The notes: generated from the sequence alone by a model not told the origin. A stretch of 24,703 nt of DNA from Clostridiales bacterium (GCA_014799585.1 JAAVHU010000032.1:35937-60639); one strand, 5' to 3'; counted from the first letter of the stretch, positions 1-6,872 are shown. Numbers and translations: made by a program.

Positions 1-38
1 AACTTCATATACTTTTTTTGATCTTTGAGTTCAGACAT
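1..38 (-). CDS. 5' end of an unidentified gene, cut by the window edge
   Basis: Reading leftward from base 38, an ATG opens a frame that begins MSELKDQKKYMK and runs off the left edge without a stop. AAGGGG lies seven bases upstream of the ATG, a good Shine-Dalgarno position, and a plausible promoter lies further upstream. Twelve residues are too few to name a family; the start is hydrophilic and lysine-rich, so it does not look like a signal peptide. It points the same way as the ClC gene, but has its own promoter. Confidence 0.6.
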   Translation of the reverse strand, partial: MSELKDQKKYMK

Positions 39-72
39 AAAGTAACCCCTTTTCGTAATATTTCAATTCTAT

Positions 73-101
73 ATTTTAACAAGAAATGAATAAAGTAGCA
101 A
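73..101 (-). promoter_or_regulatory. Probable sigma-A promoter for the left-edge gene
   Basis: On the minus strand TTGCTA (96-101) and TAAAAT (73-78) are separated by 17 bases. Transcription would start near base 66, giving a leader of about 28 nt that contains the AAGGGG ribosome site. I see no strong terminator for the ClC gene between 139 and this promoter, so some read-through is possible. Confidence 0.5.
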
Positions 102-138
102 GCATTTTATAATTTATTTAGAATTTATCACAATATTT

Positions 139-1707
139 TTATGTTTTATCACTATTTATTATTTTTTCAAGCCTGTTTATATCTCTTTCAAACCGTCTTT
201 GACTGATCAGTAAAACAAGCTCGTCACCCTCTAAAATAACTGTATCTCCCTTTGGGGTTATCGGCACTTCATTTCGTTCAACAGAAACAATCAGGCAGTG
301 CTTTCCCCATTCGATATCCGATATTTTCTTTCCGCTTATGGCACTACCTGTTGGCACAACATATGTTTTAAGCACCTTTTCTCCTGCTTTTTCAGGCACA
401 TTTTTCTTGCCCTTCAAAATCCTGTCAAGAAGAGCAGAATAAAACGGAGCAGAGCCAAGCATATTCGCCGTTCCATACGAAACAAGGCTTACAGCAACAA
501 GCGGAAGTAGGGTGTGCATATTTCCCGTTATCTCAAAAACAACGATAACTCCTGTAAGCGGTGCACGCACAATGGAAGCAAAAAGCCCTGCCATACCAAG
601 AACGATGAATTCCTCTCTTAAATCACCGCTTATATTAAAAAGGCTTGTTGCCCCGTCAGCAAAGACAGCACCAATATATGTGCCAAGAACGGTTAAAGGA
701 TAAAGTGTGCCTCCCGGTGCACCTGAGCTGAAGCTGAATGCACCAAAGAAAAATTTTGCAATCACAAGAAGAAGCATAACCGAAATACTTGGATGATCCT
801 TTAAAAGAAAATCAACCATACTATGACCGCCGCAAAGCACCTGCGGTAATAAAAGACCAACAACACCACTTATTATAAACACAACTGCAAGTTTAAGCCA
901 TGCCGGTATTTTCGTTAATTTCTTGTATAAATCCTGCCCCTTAACCATAACAATATTATAGATAGAGCCAAACACACCAAGCAATAAGCCAAAAACAACA
1001 ATCAGCCAATAATAACGAAGCGGCAGATTTTCGGCATTATAATTAAAAACAGTTCCCTGTCCGAAAAATATTTTTGAAACGAAATCTGCAGTAACCGTTG
1101 CAACAATTCCCATACACAAAATTGCCTTATCAAATGTATGGTGAATTTCCTCAAGCACAAACATTATGCCTGCAAGCGGAGCATTAAATGCTGCCGCCAT
1201 ACCTGCACCTGCACCGCAGCTTATCATTCTAAGCTCGGTTGTTTTATCTGCTTTTGTTGTTCGTGCAACGCCCTTTGCCGCCATTGCACCAAACTGAATG
1301 CTCGGACCTTCTCTGCCAAGTGAAAGCCCTGCAAAGATAGAAGCAGTGCTTCCTATAAGTTTTGCAAAAATAACACGAAGCCAGTTGTGGGAAAAATGCC
1401 CTCTGATTTCGCCCGTAACCTGCGGAATACCCGAACCGCCTGCCAGAGGCTCCCATTTCATAATAAAGGAAACACCTGCACCAAGAACGGCAAGCAGAAA
1501 AAGCCACAGGGCAGTTTTAAACGGATTGCCCTTAACATAATCAAGAACAATATAAAGATATTCCTCTGCTTTTGAAAGCAAAAATCTGTACAGCACGCAA
1601 ACAAGGCCTGCCGCAATGCCAACTTCAATTCCACGAACAATCAGATAAAAGCTTTCTTTTCTGTGATATTCAATTTTTCTAAAGGTTGATTTTCCTTTTT
1701 CTTTCAT
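139..1707 (-). CDS. ClC-family H+/Cl- antiporter with C-terminal TrkA-C domain
   Basis: Integral membrane protein of the voltage-gated chloride channel family, 522 aa from the chosen start. The ion-path motifs are present: GSGIPQ (about 92-97), GREGP (131-135, with the gating glutamate) and SSGAPGGTLYP. The second, proton-relaying glutamate is present in FVLEE (about 187), and the pore tyrosine in PFYSALL. Together these predict a proton-coupled exchanger rather than a passive channel. The last 80 or so residues look like a TrkA-C/RCK-C regulatory domain. A GTG nine bases further upstream falls inside the AAAGG ribosome site, so the ATG at 1707, eight bases from AAGG, is preferred. It may serve acid resistance or charge compensation; that role is inferred. 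Confidence 0.92.
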   Translation of the reverse strand: MKEKGKSTFRKIEYHRKESFYLIVRGIEVGIAAGLVCVLYRFLLSKAEEYLYIVLDYVKGNPFKTALWLFLLAVLGAGVSFIMKWEPLAGGSGIPQVTGEIRGHFSHNWLRVIFAKLIGSTASIFAGLSLGREGPSIQFGAMAAKGVARTTKADKTTELRMISCGAGAGMAAAFNAPLAGIMFVLEEIHHTFDKAILCMGIVATVTADFVSKIFFGQGTVFNYNAENLPLRYYWLIVVFGLLLGVFGSIYNIVMVKGQDLYKKLTKIPAWLKLAVVFIISGVVGLLLPQVLCGGHSMVDFLLKDHPSISVMLLLVIAKFFFGAFSFSSGAPGGTLYPLTVLGTYIGAVFADGATSLFNISGDLREEFIVLGMAGLFASIVRAPLTGVIVVFEITGNMHTLLPLVAVSLVSYGTANMLGSAPFYSALLDRILKGKKNVPEKAGEKVLKTYVVPTGSAISGKKISDIEWGKHCLIVSVERNEVPITPKGDTVILEGDELVLLISQRRFERDINRLEKIINSDKT

Positions 1708-1720
1708 CACAAGCACCTTT

Positions 1721-1740
1721 TATATATAATATTATATATA
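1721..1740. other. 20-bp perfect AT palindrome in the ClC leader
   Basis: TATATATAAT followed by its exact complement, just upstream of the ClC ribosome site. In the transcript it could form a weak hairpin next to the Shine-Dalgarno sequence. Such AT-only palindromes can arise by chance in AT-rich DNA. Confidence 0.4.
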
Positions 1741-1764
1741 CCTATTTTATTTGTGTTTTTTAAT

Positions 1765-1792
1765 ATTATAGTACAGCGCGAAAATTTGTCAA
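1765..1792 (-). promoter_or_regulatory. Sigma-A promoter for the ClC gene
   Basis: Minus strand TTGACA (1787-1792) and TATAAT (1765-1770), both perfect hexamers, with a 16-base spacer. The transcript would start near 1758 with a leader of about 50 nt. It stands back to back with the nfeD-operon promoter: the two -35 boxes are about 25 bp apart. Confidence 0.8.
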
Positions 1793-1816
1793 CCAAAGAA
1801 AAATATTGACAATATA

Positions 1817-1845
1817 TTGACAAACTCAAAGAATTATGGTATAAT
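1817..1845 (+). promoter_or_regulatory. Sigma-A promoter for the riboswitch-nfeD operon
   Basis: TTGACA (1817-1822), 17 bases, TATAAT (1840-1845): a perfect consensus promoter. Another TTGACA lies at 1806-1811 but its spacing to this -10 is wrong. Initiation near 1852 would put the whole predicted riboswitch aptamer in the transcript from its first bases. Confidence 0.88.
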
Positions 1846-1853
1846 CAGCTCAA

Positions 1854-1948
1854 CATTGAGGGAGTAATTCCACAAATTTTTGTGAACTATTGTCACCAAC
1901 CGAGGGAAGAAAGCCTCTGGCAAAGTTTTAAAGAATGAGACTCATATG
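1854..1948 (+). promoter_or_regulatory. yybP-ykoY-type (Mn2+) riboswitch aptamer, probable
   Basis: The closing helix P1 is CATTGAG (1854-1860) with CTCATATG (1941-1948), one bulged U. Directly inside P1 are GGAGTA (1861-1866) on the 5' side and ATGAGA (1935-1940) on the 3' side, the same junction signatures that flank P1 in the yybP-ykoY family (GGGGAGUA and AUGAGACC). A small hairpin CACAAA/TTTGTG (1871-1884) follows. A second arm, AACTATTG/CAAAGTT (1885-1892 with 1921-1927), encloses the loop TCACCAA and the hairpin CCGAGG/CCTCTGG (1900-1920); that loop resembles the family's GUCAUCA segment. The family senses Mn2+ and usually turns expression on. Assignment is from memory of the consensus; a covariance-model search would settle it. 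Confidence 0.65.
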
Positions 1949-1974
1949 CGGGCTTCCGTATATGAGTCTTTTTT
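1939..1974 (+). terminator. Riboswitch-controlled intrinsic terminator
   Basis: GACTCATATGCGG (1939-1951), loop GCTT, CCGTATATGAGTC (1956-1968), then six T. The stem is 13 bp with one G-U pair. Its 5' arm includes CTCATATG, which is also the 3' strand of the aptamer's P1, so P1 and the terminator are mutually exclusive. Ligand-stabilised P1 would block the terminator and allow read-through into nfeD, an ON switch. Confidence 0.85.
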
Positions 1975-1994
1975 AATAAATTTTCAACTCAGGT

Positions 1995-2041
1995 AATGTA
2001 GAGTAATCTGAAATTCAGATTGTTCTGCATTGCTTAAGCAA
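1995..2041 (+). other. Long hairpin and palindrome between terminator and nfeD
   Basis: 1995-2031 folds into an almost uninterrupted stem: AATGTAGAGTAATCTG pairs with CAGATTGTTCTGCATT, allowing G-U pairs. It overlaps at its foot a perfect 12-base palindrome TTGCTTAAGCAA (2030-2041). No T-run follows, so it is not a terminator. It could protect or process the read-through mRNA, or sequester nothing, since the ribosome site AAAGGAGG lies downstream. Confidence 0.6.
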
Positions 2042-2064
2042 AAAATACCAAAGGAGGTTATCAG

Positions 2065-2490
2065 ATGATTTGGGTATGGGTTGCCGTTATAGCAATTGCC
2101 ATTATTGTTGAAGTTTTAAGTGCACAACTTCTTTCAATATGGTTTGCATTAGGCGGCGTTGCGGCTTTGGCAGCAACCTTTTTTACAAAGAATATTGCAA
2201 TTCAGGTGTTCCTGTTTTTAGCAGTTTCCATTGTAGCGCTTGCTATCATTTATCCGCTTGCCAGAAAATCGCTCAAAATCGAGCATGTTAAAACAAATGC
2301 AGACCGATATATCGGAAAACTCGCAGTTGTAACAGAGGAAATATCCAACATTGAAGCCAAGGGTCAGGTTAAGGTTGATAATCAAATCTGGTCGGCTCGA
2401 AGTGAAAACGGAGAAACTATTTCCGAAGGCACAAAGGTTCATGTGCTCAGAATAGAAGGCGTTAAGCTGATTGTATCAGCCGCTGAATAA
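2065..2490 (+). CDS. nfeD: NfeD-family membrane protein
   Basis: 141 aa. Residues 1-65 hold three closely spaced hydrophobic segments, starting with MIWVWVAVIAIAII, then a basic turn (ARKSLK) and a soluble C-terminal part of about 65 residues (RYIGKLAVVTEEI onward) typical of the NfeD OB-fold. This is the short form without the ClpP-like protease domain. NfeD proteins are partners of SPFH/flotillin-like proteins in membrane microdomains, and here the SPFH gene follows 30 bases downstream. AAAGGAGG precedes the ATG at good spacing. Expression probably depends on read-through of the upstream riboswitch terminator. Confidence 0.88.
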   Translation: MIWVWVAVIAIAIIVEVLSAQLLSIWFALGGVAALAATFFTKNIAIQVFLFLAVSIVALAIIYPLARKSLKIEHVKTNADRYIGKLAVVTEEISNIEAKGQVKVDNQIWSARSENGETISEGTKVHVLRIEGVKLIVSAAE

Positions 2491-2520
2491 AAAATTTTTA
2501 ATTAAAAGGAGATTTATATT

Positions 2521-3447
2521 ATGCCATTTTTATATTTTTTAGGAGTACTTGCTTTAATACTTCTTGTTATCGCTATTGCAAACATCAAAATCGTTCCGCA
2601 GTCTAAGGCTTATGTTGTTGAAAGACTTGGTAAATATTCTGCAACATGGGAAACAGGCGGACTTAAAATCAAAATCCCATTCGTTGAAAGAATTGCAAAA
2701 ATCGTTTCACTTAAAGAGCAGGTTGTAGACTTTGCTCCGCAGGCTGTTATCACAAAGGATAACGTTACAATGAAGATAGACACTGTTGTGTTCTTCCAGA
2801 TAACAGACCCTAAACTTTACTGCTATGGTGTTGAAGCACCGCTTGCAGCTATTGAAAACCTTACTGCAACAACACTTCGTAACATCATCGGTGAACTTGA
2901 GCTTGACGCAACTCTTACATCAAGAGATACAATCAACACAAAAATCCGCTCTATCCTTGATGAAGCAACAGATCCTTGGGGAATTAAAATCAACAGAGTT
3001 GAGCTTAAAAACATTCTTCCTCCAAAAGAAATTCAGGTTTCAATGGAGAAGCAGATGAAGGCTGAGCGTGAACGCCGTGAGTCTATCCTTCGTGCTGAGG
3101 GTGAAAAGCAGAGCCGTATTCTTGAGGCACAGGGCTTTAAAGAGTCTAAAATCCTTGAAGCTGAAGCTGAAAAACAATCTGCAATCCTTCGTGCAGAAGC
3201 AGTTCGCGAGCAGAAAATCCGCGAAGCAGACGGTGAGGCACAGGCTATTCTTAAAATCAAGCAGGCTGAAGCAGACGGTATCAGAATGATTAAGGAAGCT
3301 GAACCATCAGACGCTGTTGTTAAAATCAAATCACTTGAAGCATTTGCAAAGGCAGCAGACGGTCAGTCAACAAAAATCATTATCCCAAGCGAAATTCAGT
3401 CACTTGCAGGTCTTGCAGGCGGTCTTGAAGGCGTGCTAAAAAAATAA
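2521..3447 (+). CDS. SPFH/band 7 (stomatin-, QmcA-like) membrane scaffold protein
   Basis: 308 aa. One N-terminal membrane segment (about residues 3-21) is followed by the SPFH domain (about 25-180, including VPQSKAYVVERLGKYS and LRNIIGELELDATLTSR). A long helical region (about 178-265) follows with repeated E-A-E/K-Q heptads such as ILEAEAEKQSAILRAEA, expected to form coiled coils. The C-terminal tail is alanine/glycine-rich. These proteins assemble into large membrane rings that organise microdomains and influence membrane proteolysis and fluidity. AAAAGGAG precedes the ATG. The pair with NfeD is the standard arrangement; a flotillin would be larger. Confidence 0.9.
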   Translation: MPFLYFLGVLALILLVIAIANIKIVPQSKAYVVERLGKYSATWETGGLKIKIPFVERIAKIVSLKEQVVDFAPQAVITKDNVTMKIDTVVFFQITDPKLYCYGVEAPLAAIENLTATTLRNIIGELELDATLTSRDTINTKIRSILDEATDPWGIKINRVELKNILPPKEIQVSMEKQMKAERERRESILRAEGEKQSRILEAQGFKESKILEAEAEKQSAILRAEAVREQKIREADGEAQAILKIKQAEADGIRMIKEAEPSDAVVKIKSLEAFAKAADGQSTKIIIPSEIQSLAGLAGGLEGVLKK

Positions 3448-3470
3448 TTACTCAATAAGGAGAATATGTT

Positions 3471-3794
3471 ATGATTAGTGTAACTACCCCAACTCTTGAA
3501 AACGGAGTTATTGTTGAATACAAAGGAATTGTAACAGGAGAGATTGTTGCAGGTATTAATTTCCTTAAGGATTTCGGCGCATCAATCAGAAACATTATCG
3601 GCGGAAGATCTGCAGGATACGAGGAAGAGCTTGTTGAAGCAAGAAATAATGCCTTAAGAGAAATGGAAGCAAAGGCTGCACAAATCGGAGCAAACGCAGT
3701 TGTTGGTGTCAAAATTGATTACGAATCATTCGGAAATGCAGGAATGATTATGGTTATCGCAACAGGAACCGCAGTTGTTGTACAAAACAAATAA
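3471..3794 (+). CDS. YbjQ-like protein (UPF0145/DUF74)
   Basis: 107 aa, full length for the family. It opens with MISVTTPTLENG and carries the conserved VEARNNALREMEAKAAQIGANAVVGV helix-strand block, split here as VEARNNALREM and AQIGANAVVG. The family forms beta/alpha oligomers and is labelled 'putative heavy-metal-binding', though the function is unproven. It has no signal peptide and no cysteine. It is the third gene of the nfeD-SPFH operon, 23 bases after the SPFH stop, with an AAGGAG ribosome site. If the upstream riboswitch senses Mn2+, a metal-related role would fit, but that is inference. Confidence 0.88.
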   Translation: MISVTTPTLENGVIVEYKGIVTGEIVAGINFLKDFGASIRNIIGGRSAGYEEELVEARNNALREMEAKAAQIGANAVVGVKIDYESFGNAGMIMVIATGTAVVVQNK

Positions 3795-3803
3795 AGTATA
3801 AAG

Positions 3804-3831
3804 AAAGCAGTTGGTTTTACCCAACTGCTTT
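3804..3831 (+). terminator. Intrinsic terminator of the nfeD-SPFH-ybjQ operon
   Basis: AAAGCAGTTGG (3804-3814), six-base loop, CCAACTGCTTT (3821-3831), followed by further T. It ends two bases before the stop codon of the convergent ylmH gene, and may terminate that gene too, although the T-run is weaker in that direction. Confidence 0.85.
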
Positions 3832-3832
3832 T

Positions 3833-4561
3833 TCATTTATAAACTCCAACAGAAATAATATTTCGGCTTTTCTTTGTTGTTCCAAGCACACCGTTATAAA
3901 CAAATCTTCCTTTTCCCCGAACAGAAATAATATCATTTTCCTTTGGAGTATAAGAAAAATTCTCACAAAGGCGGCTGTTTACATAAATTTTGCGTGCAAT
4001 AAAAAACTCTTTAACGGCACTGCGTGAAAAATTATAAACGGCAGAAACTATAACATCAAGTCTTTCGGAAGCAACAACCATTTGCTCTTCCTCAGGCTTT
4101 TTAACTGCCGATTCAGGCAATGCTTCTGCAACACTGCATTTTACAATCGTGTGCCGCACTTTTGACAGCTCCTGAACGATATATTCCGCAATACTGTTTA
4201 AACAAAAAATGTATCCGATATTATCGGCAATCACGATATCACCAAGCACTTCTCTTTTAATTCCAAGCCCCATAAGTGAGCCAAGAAAATCACGATGCGA
4301 AAGTTTATCCGCAAATTTCGGAGAAACAGGCTCTGCCTTGATAATCGTTATCGGGAATTGTGCTTCTTCGCAATCATATCCAAAGGCGGCAACACAGCGT
4401 TCTGCCCCGTCATATCCGCCAAACAGGCGGTAATCAATATTAAAATGTAACGAACTGAGCAGGCTTTCTTCTTCCATATTCAGAAAATCGGAAAATGTTA
4501 CATAAAACCGCTGTTCAGCTCTGTCTGCAAGCTCTAAAAATCTTTTTTCTAAATTTTCCAT
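3833..4561 (-). CDS. ylmH: YlmH-like S4-domain RNA-binding protein
   Basis: 242 aa. The central LSHRDFLGSLMGLGIKRE motif (about 107-125) marks the YlmH family. Residues 165-230 form an S4 RNA-binding domain (ERLDVIVSAVYNFSRSAVKE, IYVNSRLCENFSY). YlmH binds ribosomes/tRNA and has been linked to rescue of stalled peptidyl-tRNA complexes; in many Firmicutes it lies in the ylmD-H/divIVA cell-division cluster, whereas here it stands alone. No convincing Shine-Dalgarno precedes the ATG. A TATAAT (minus strand, 4573-4578) would start the RNA only about five bases upstream, so this could be a leaderless message; its -35 is poor, so this is tentative. Confidence 0.85.
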   Translation of the reverse strand: MENLEKRFLELADRAEQRFYVTFSDFLNMEEESLLSSLHFNIDYRLFGGYDGAERCVAAFGYDCEEAQFPITIIKAEPVSPKFADKLSHRDFLGSLMGLGIKREVLGDIVIADNIGYIFCLNSIAEYIVQELSKVRHTIVKCSVAEALPESAVKKPEEEQMVVASERLDVIVSAVYNFSRSAVKEFFIARKIYVNSRLCENFSYTPKENDIISVRGKGRFVYNGVLGTTKKSRNIISVGVYK

Positions 4562-4584
4562 AGCTTTATTTTATTATATTCGGA

Positions 4585-4613
4585 TTGTTTTTTCAATAAT
4601 AACAGTATATAAT
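4585..4613 (+). promoter_or_regulatory. Promoter for the asparaginase-family gene
   Basis: TTGTTT (4585-4590), 17 bases, TATAAT (4608-4613). Transcription near 4620 leaves a leader of only about 11 nt containing GGTGATT before the ATG at 4631. The layout matches the uracil-DNA glycosylase promoter at 21,953-21,981. Confidence 0.65.
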
Positions 4614-4630
4614 TTATTTGGTGATTCAAA

Positions 4631-5611
4631 ATGAAAATATTAGTTATGTTTACAGGCGGAACAATCGGCTCTTCCTCAAACGGCAGTGAAATCTCTCCGA
4701 ATGAGAAAAACACAAGGCTTCTGCTTGAACTGTATAAAAAGGAATATGACGAAAACGCAGAATTTGAAATTGCACAGCCTTACTATGCCTTAAGTGAAAA
4801 CAATACGGGCAAAACGCTTGAACGCCTTATATCTGCTGTATGCGAAGCAAAGAATTATAACGGAATTATCGTTACTCACGGCACGGATACGCTGCAATAT
4901 TCAGCCGCCGCACTTTCCTATGCACTTGGAAACGCCTGCACTCCCGTTATGCTTGTTTCAAGCAATTATATTTTAACAGATAAAAGGGCAAATGGGCTTT
5001 CCAATTTTGCGGCAGCTGTAGATTTTATTAAAAAAGGATACGGAAGAGGTGTTTTTGTACCATACAAAAACAGTGACGAAAAGGTTTATATTCATCGTGC
5101 CGGCAGGCTTTTGCAACACAACGAGCTTGCGGATGATGTTTTCAGTATAAGAAATCAATATTACGGAAGCTATAACGGTGACACATTCATAAAAAATCCT
5201 GATTTTGATGAAAAGAAAGACGAAATAAATCCCTTTGGCAAAATCAAGCTTGCTGAATTCAGCAGAAGCATCAAGGTTTTTCAGGCTTATGTTGGCAATA
5301 CGCTTCCAAAAATTGAGGACAACACAAAGGCTGTTTTGATTAAAACCTACCATTCGGGAACAATTTGCACGGATAACGAAAATTTCACAAAATTTGCTGA
5401 GGAAATAAATAAAAGAAAAATCCCCTGCTATATCTGCGGAGCAGAAAACAGGGAAATATACGAAAGTGCAAAGGCTTTTTCAGAATACGGCATAACCGTT
5501 CTTCCGCCTGCATCCTTTATTTCGCAGTATATCAAGCTGTGGATTGCAACGGAAAACAACATAGATTTTAATAAAATCTATACTCAATCCCTTGGCGGAG
5601 ATTTGCTGTAA
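4631..5611 (+). CDS. Asparaginase/glutaminase-family amidohydrolase (type I-like, cytoplasmic)
   Basis: 326 aa, normal family length, no signal peptide. The first signature TGGTIGS (8-14) supplies the nucleophilic threonine (T11) and the second, THGTDT (82-87), supplies the other Thr-Asp pair. Both active-site threonines are therefore present. The C-terminal domain ends with the usual SQYIKLWIA-type helix. At the place where most members have RATK, whose lysine is catalytic, this protein has HRAGR (about residues 156-160), so lysine seems replaced by arginine. L-asparagine hydrolysis to aspartate is the default prediction, but activity may be altered. It is transcribed alone, divergent from ylmH. 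Confidence 0.8.
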   Translation: MKILVMFTGGTIGSSSNGSEISPNEKNTRLLLELYKKEYDENAEFEIAQPYYALSENNTGKTLERLISAVCEAKNYNGIIVTHGTDTLQYSAAALSYALGNACTPVMLVSSNYILTDKRANGLSNFAAAVDFIKKGYGRGVFVPYKNSDEKVYIHRAGRLLQHNELADDVFSIRNQYYGSYNGDTFIKNPDFDEKKDEINPFGKIKLAEFSRSIKVFQAYVGNTLPKIEDNTKAVLIKTYHSGTICTDNENFTKFAEEINKRKIPCYICGAENREIYESAKAFSEYGITVLPPASFISQYIKLWIATENNIDFNKIYTQSLGGDLL

Positions 5612-5612
5612 A

Positions 5613-5686
5613 TTTTCGGCGTCCCCGACGAACCGAAAAATCCCTCCGTCTGCACAAGTGCAGACACCTCCCTTTAACAAGGGAGG
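5613..5686. repeat. Triple-hairpin palindromic repeat element
   Basis: Begins two bases after the asparaginase stop codon. It holds three perfect inverted repeats in a row: TTTTCGG/CCGAAAA (5613-5639) enclosing CGTC/GACG; GTCTGCAC/GTGCAGAC (5648-5665); and CCTCCCTT/AAGGGAGG (5667-5686). It is more GC-rich than its surroundings and encodes nothing. The style (CCTCCCTT...GTGCAGAC...CCGTC) resembles dispersed REP/MITE-like elements that I recall from other gut Clostridia; copy number in this genome cannot be seen here. Confidence 0.65.
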
Positions 5687-5714
5687 CAAAGAGGTTTTAT
5701 AAATTCATATAAAA

Positions 5715-5737
5715 AAGCAGGGTATAAAACCCTGCTT
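5715..5737. terminator. Bidirectional terminator between asparaginase gene and gap
   Basis: AAGCAGGGT (5715-5723), five-base loop, ACCCTGCTT (5729-5737). On the minus strand it is followed directly by a T-run and serves gap. On the plus strand AATTTTTTT follows, so it can also stop transcripts from the asparaginase gene. Confidence 0.88.
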
Positions 5738-5765
5738 AATTTTTTTGCATTGTCTGCAGTTCGGC

Positions 5766-6779
5766 TTAGCCAAGTTCTGAGAAGTACTTGATTGTGCGAA
5801 CCATCTGTGAAGTGTAGCTGTTCTCGTTATCATACCAAGAAACAACCTGAACTTCATAAAGTCCATCGCCAAGTGGAAGAACCATTGTCTGAGTAGCATC
5901 AAAGAGTGAGCCGTAACGCATACCAACGATATCTGAAGAAACGATTTCATCAGTGTTGTAGCCAAAGCTTTCATTTGAAGCAGCCTTCATAGCAGCATTG
6001 ATACCATCAACAGTTACATCGTTGCCCTTAACAACAGCTGTAAGGATTGTTGTTGAACCTGTTGGGGTAGGAACACGCTGAGCAGAACCGATAAGTTTGC
6101 CGTTAAGCTCAGGAATTACAAGGCCGATAGCCTTTGCAGCACCTGTTGAGTTAGGAACGATGTTAACAGCAGCAGCACGAGAACGACGAAGATCGCCTTT
6201 TCTCTGAGGGCCGTCAAGTGTCATCTGATCGCCTGTGTAAGCGTGGATTGTGCACATGATACCGCTCTGAACTTCTGCATAATTGTTAAGAGCCTGAGCC
6301 ATAGGAGCAAGGCAGTTTGTTGTGCAAGAAGCAGCAGAAATAACTGTATCTTCAGCTGTGAGCTTATCATGGTTAACATTATAAACGATTGTTGGAAGAT
6401 CGTTTCCTGCAGGAGCAGAAATAACAACCTTACGAGCACCAGCCTTAACGTGAGCAGATGCCTTATCCTTTGAGCAGTAGAAACCTGTGCATTCAAGAAC
6501 AACGTCTACACCAAGTTCGCCCCAAGGAAGCTCTTCAGCGTTAGCCTTTGCATAAATTTTAATTTCTTTACCATCTACGATGATTGAATCATCAGTTGCT
6601 TCAACTGTATCAGCAAGAGCATACTTACCCTGTGATGAATCATACTTAAGAAGATGAGCAAGCATCTTTGGGCTTGTAAGATCGTTGATAGCAACAACCT
6701 CATAACCTTCAGCACCAAACATCTGGCGGAAAGCAAGACGACCGATACGGCCAAAACCATTAATAGCAACCTTTACCAT
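5766..6779 (-). CDS. gap: Glyceraldehyde-3-phosphate dehydrogenase, NAD-dependent
   Basis: 337 aa, standard length. The N-terminal Rossmann motif is INGFGRIGR (6-14), and Asp33 in AINDL suits NAD over NADP. The catalytic cysteine is C152 in [12 protein letters not shown] and its partner is H179 in [10 protein letters not shown]. The phosphate-binding and tetramer segments ([28 protein letters not shown]) are intact. It catalyses oxidative phosphorylation of glyceraldehyde 3-phosphate in glycolysis. TCGGAGGTAA lies before the ATG. It is transcribed alone with a promoter and a terminator; the rest of the glycolytic operon (pgk, tpi) is not adjacent. Confidence 0.98.
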   Translation of the reverse strand: MVKVAINGFGRIGRLAFRQMFGAEGYEVVAINDLTSPKMLAHLLKYDSSQGKYALADTVEATDDSIIVDGKEIKIYAKANAEELPWGELGVDVVLECTGFYCSKDKASAHVKAGARKVVISAPAGNDLPTIVYNVNHDKLTAEDTVISAASCTTNCLAPMAQALNNYAEVQSGIMCTIHAYTGDQMTLDGPQRKGDLRRSRAAAVNIVPNSTGAAKAIGLVIPELNGKLIGSAQRVPTPTGSTTILTAVVKGNDVTVDGINAAMKAASNESFGYNTDEIVSSDIVGMRYGSLFDATQTMVLPLGDGLYEVQVVSWYDNENSYTSQMVRTIKYFSELG

Positions 6780-6810
6780 TTGGATTTACCTCCGAAAAAT
6801 AATGATTATT

Positions 6811-6835
6811 TAAAATATCGAACCTCGATATTTTA
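6811..6835 (-). promoter_or_regulatory. Hairpin/operator-like dyad in the gap leader
   Basis: TAAAATATCGA, three bases, then its complement: a perfect 11-bp inverted repeat lying just downstream of the predicted start point and about 30 bases before the gap ribosome site. It may be a 5' stabilising hairpin or a repressor site. The arms do not match any operator I can name. Confidence 0.55.
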
Positions 6836-6843
6836 TTGCTTAT

Positions 6844-6872
6844 ATTTTATACTGTTTGTCCCCGAATATCAA
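6844..6872 (-). promoter_or_regulatory. gap: Sigma-A promoter for gap
   Basis: Minus strand TTGATA (6867-6872), 17 bases, TAAAAT (6844-6849). Initiation near 6837 places the whole 6811-6835 hairpin at the very 5' end of the gap mRNA. Confidence 0.75.

Noticed and set aside
3049..3315. Repetitive sequence in the SPFH gene as a DNA repeat or array
   Set aside because: The repetition is that of heptads in a coiled coil, not identical DNA units.
3033..3329. Serine/alanine-rich frame opposite the SPFH coiled coil
   Set aside because: A shadow of the repetitive E-A-K codons on the other strand; no ribosome site or promoter.
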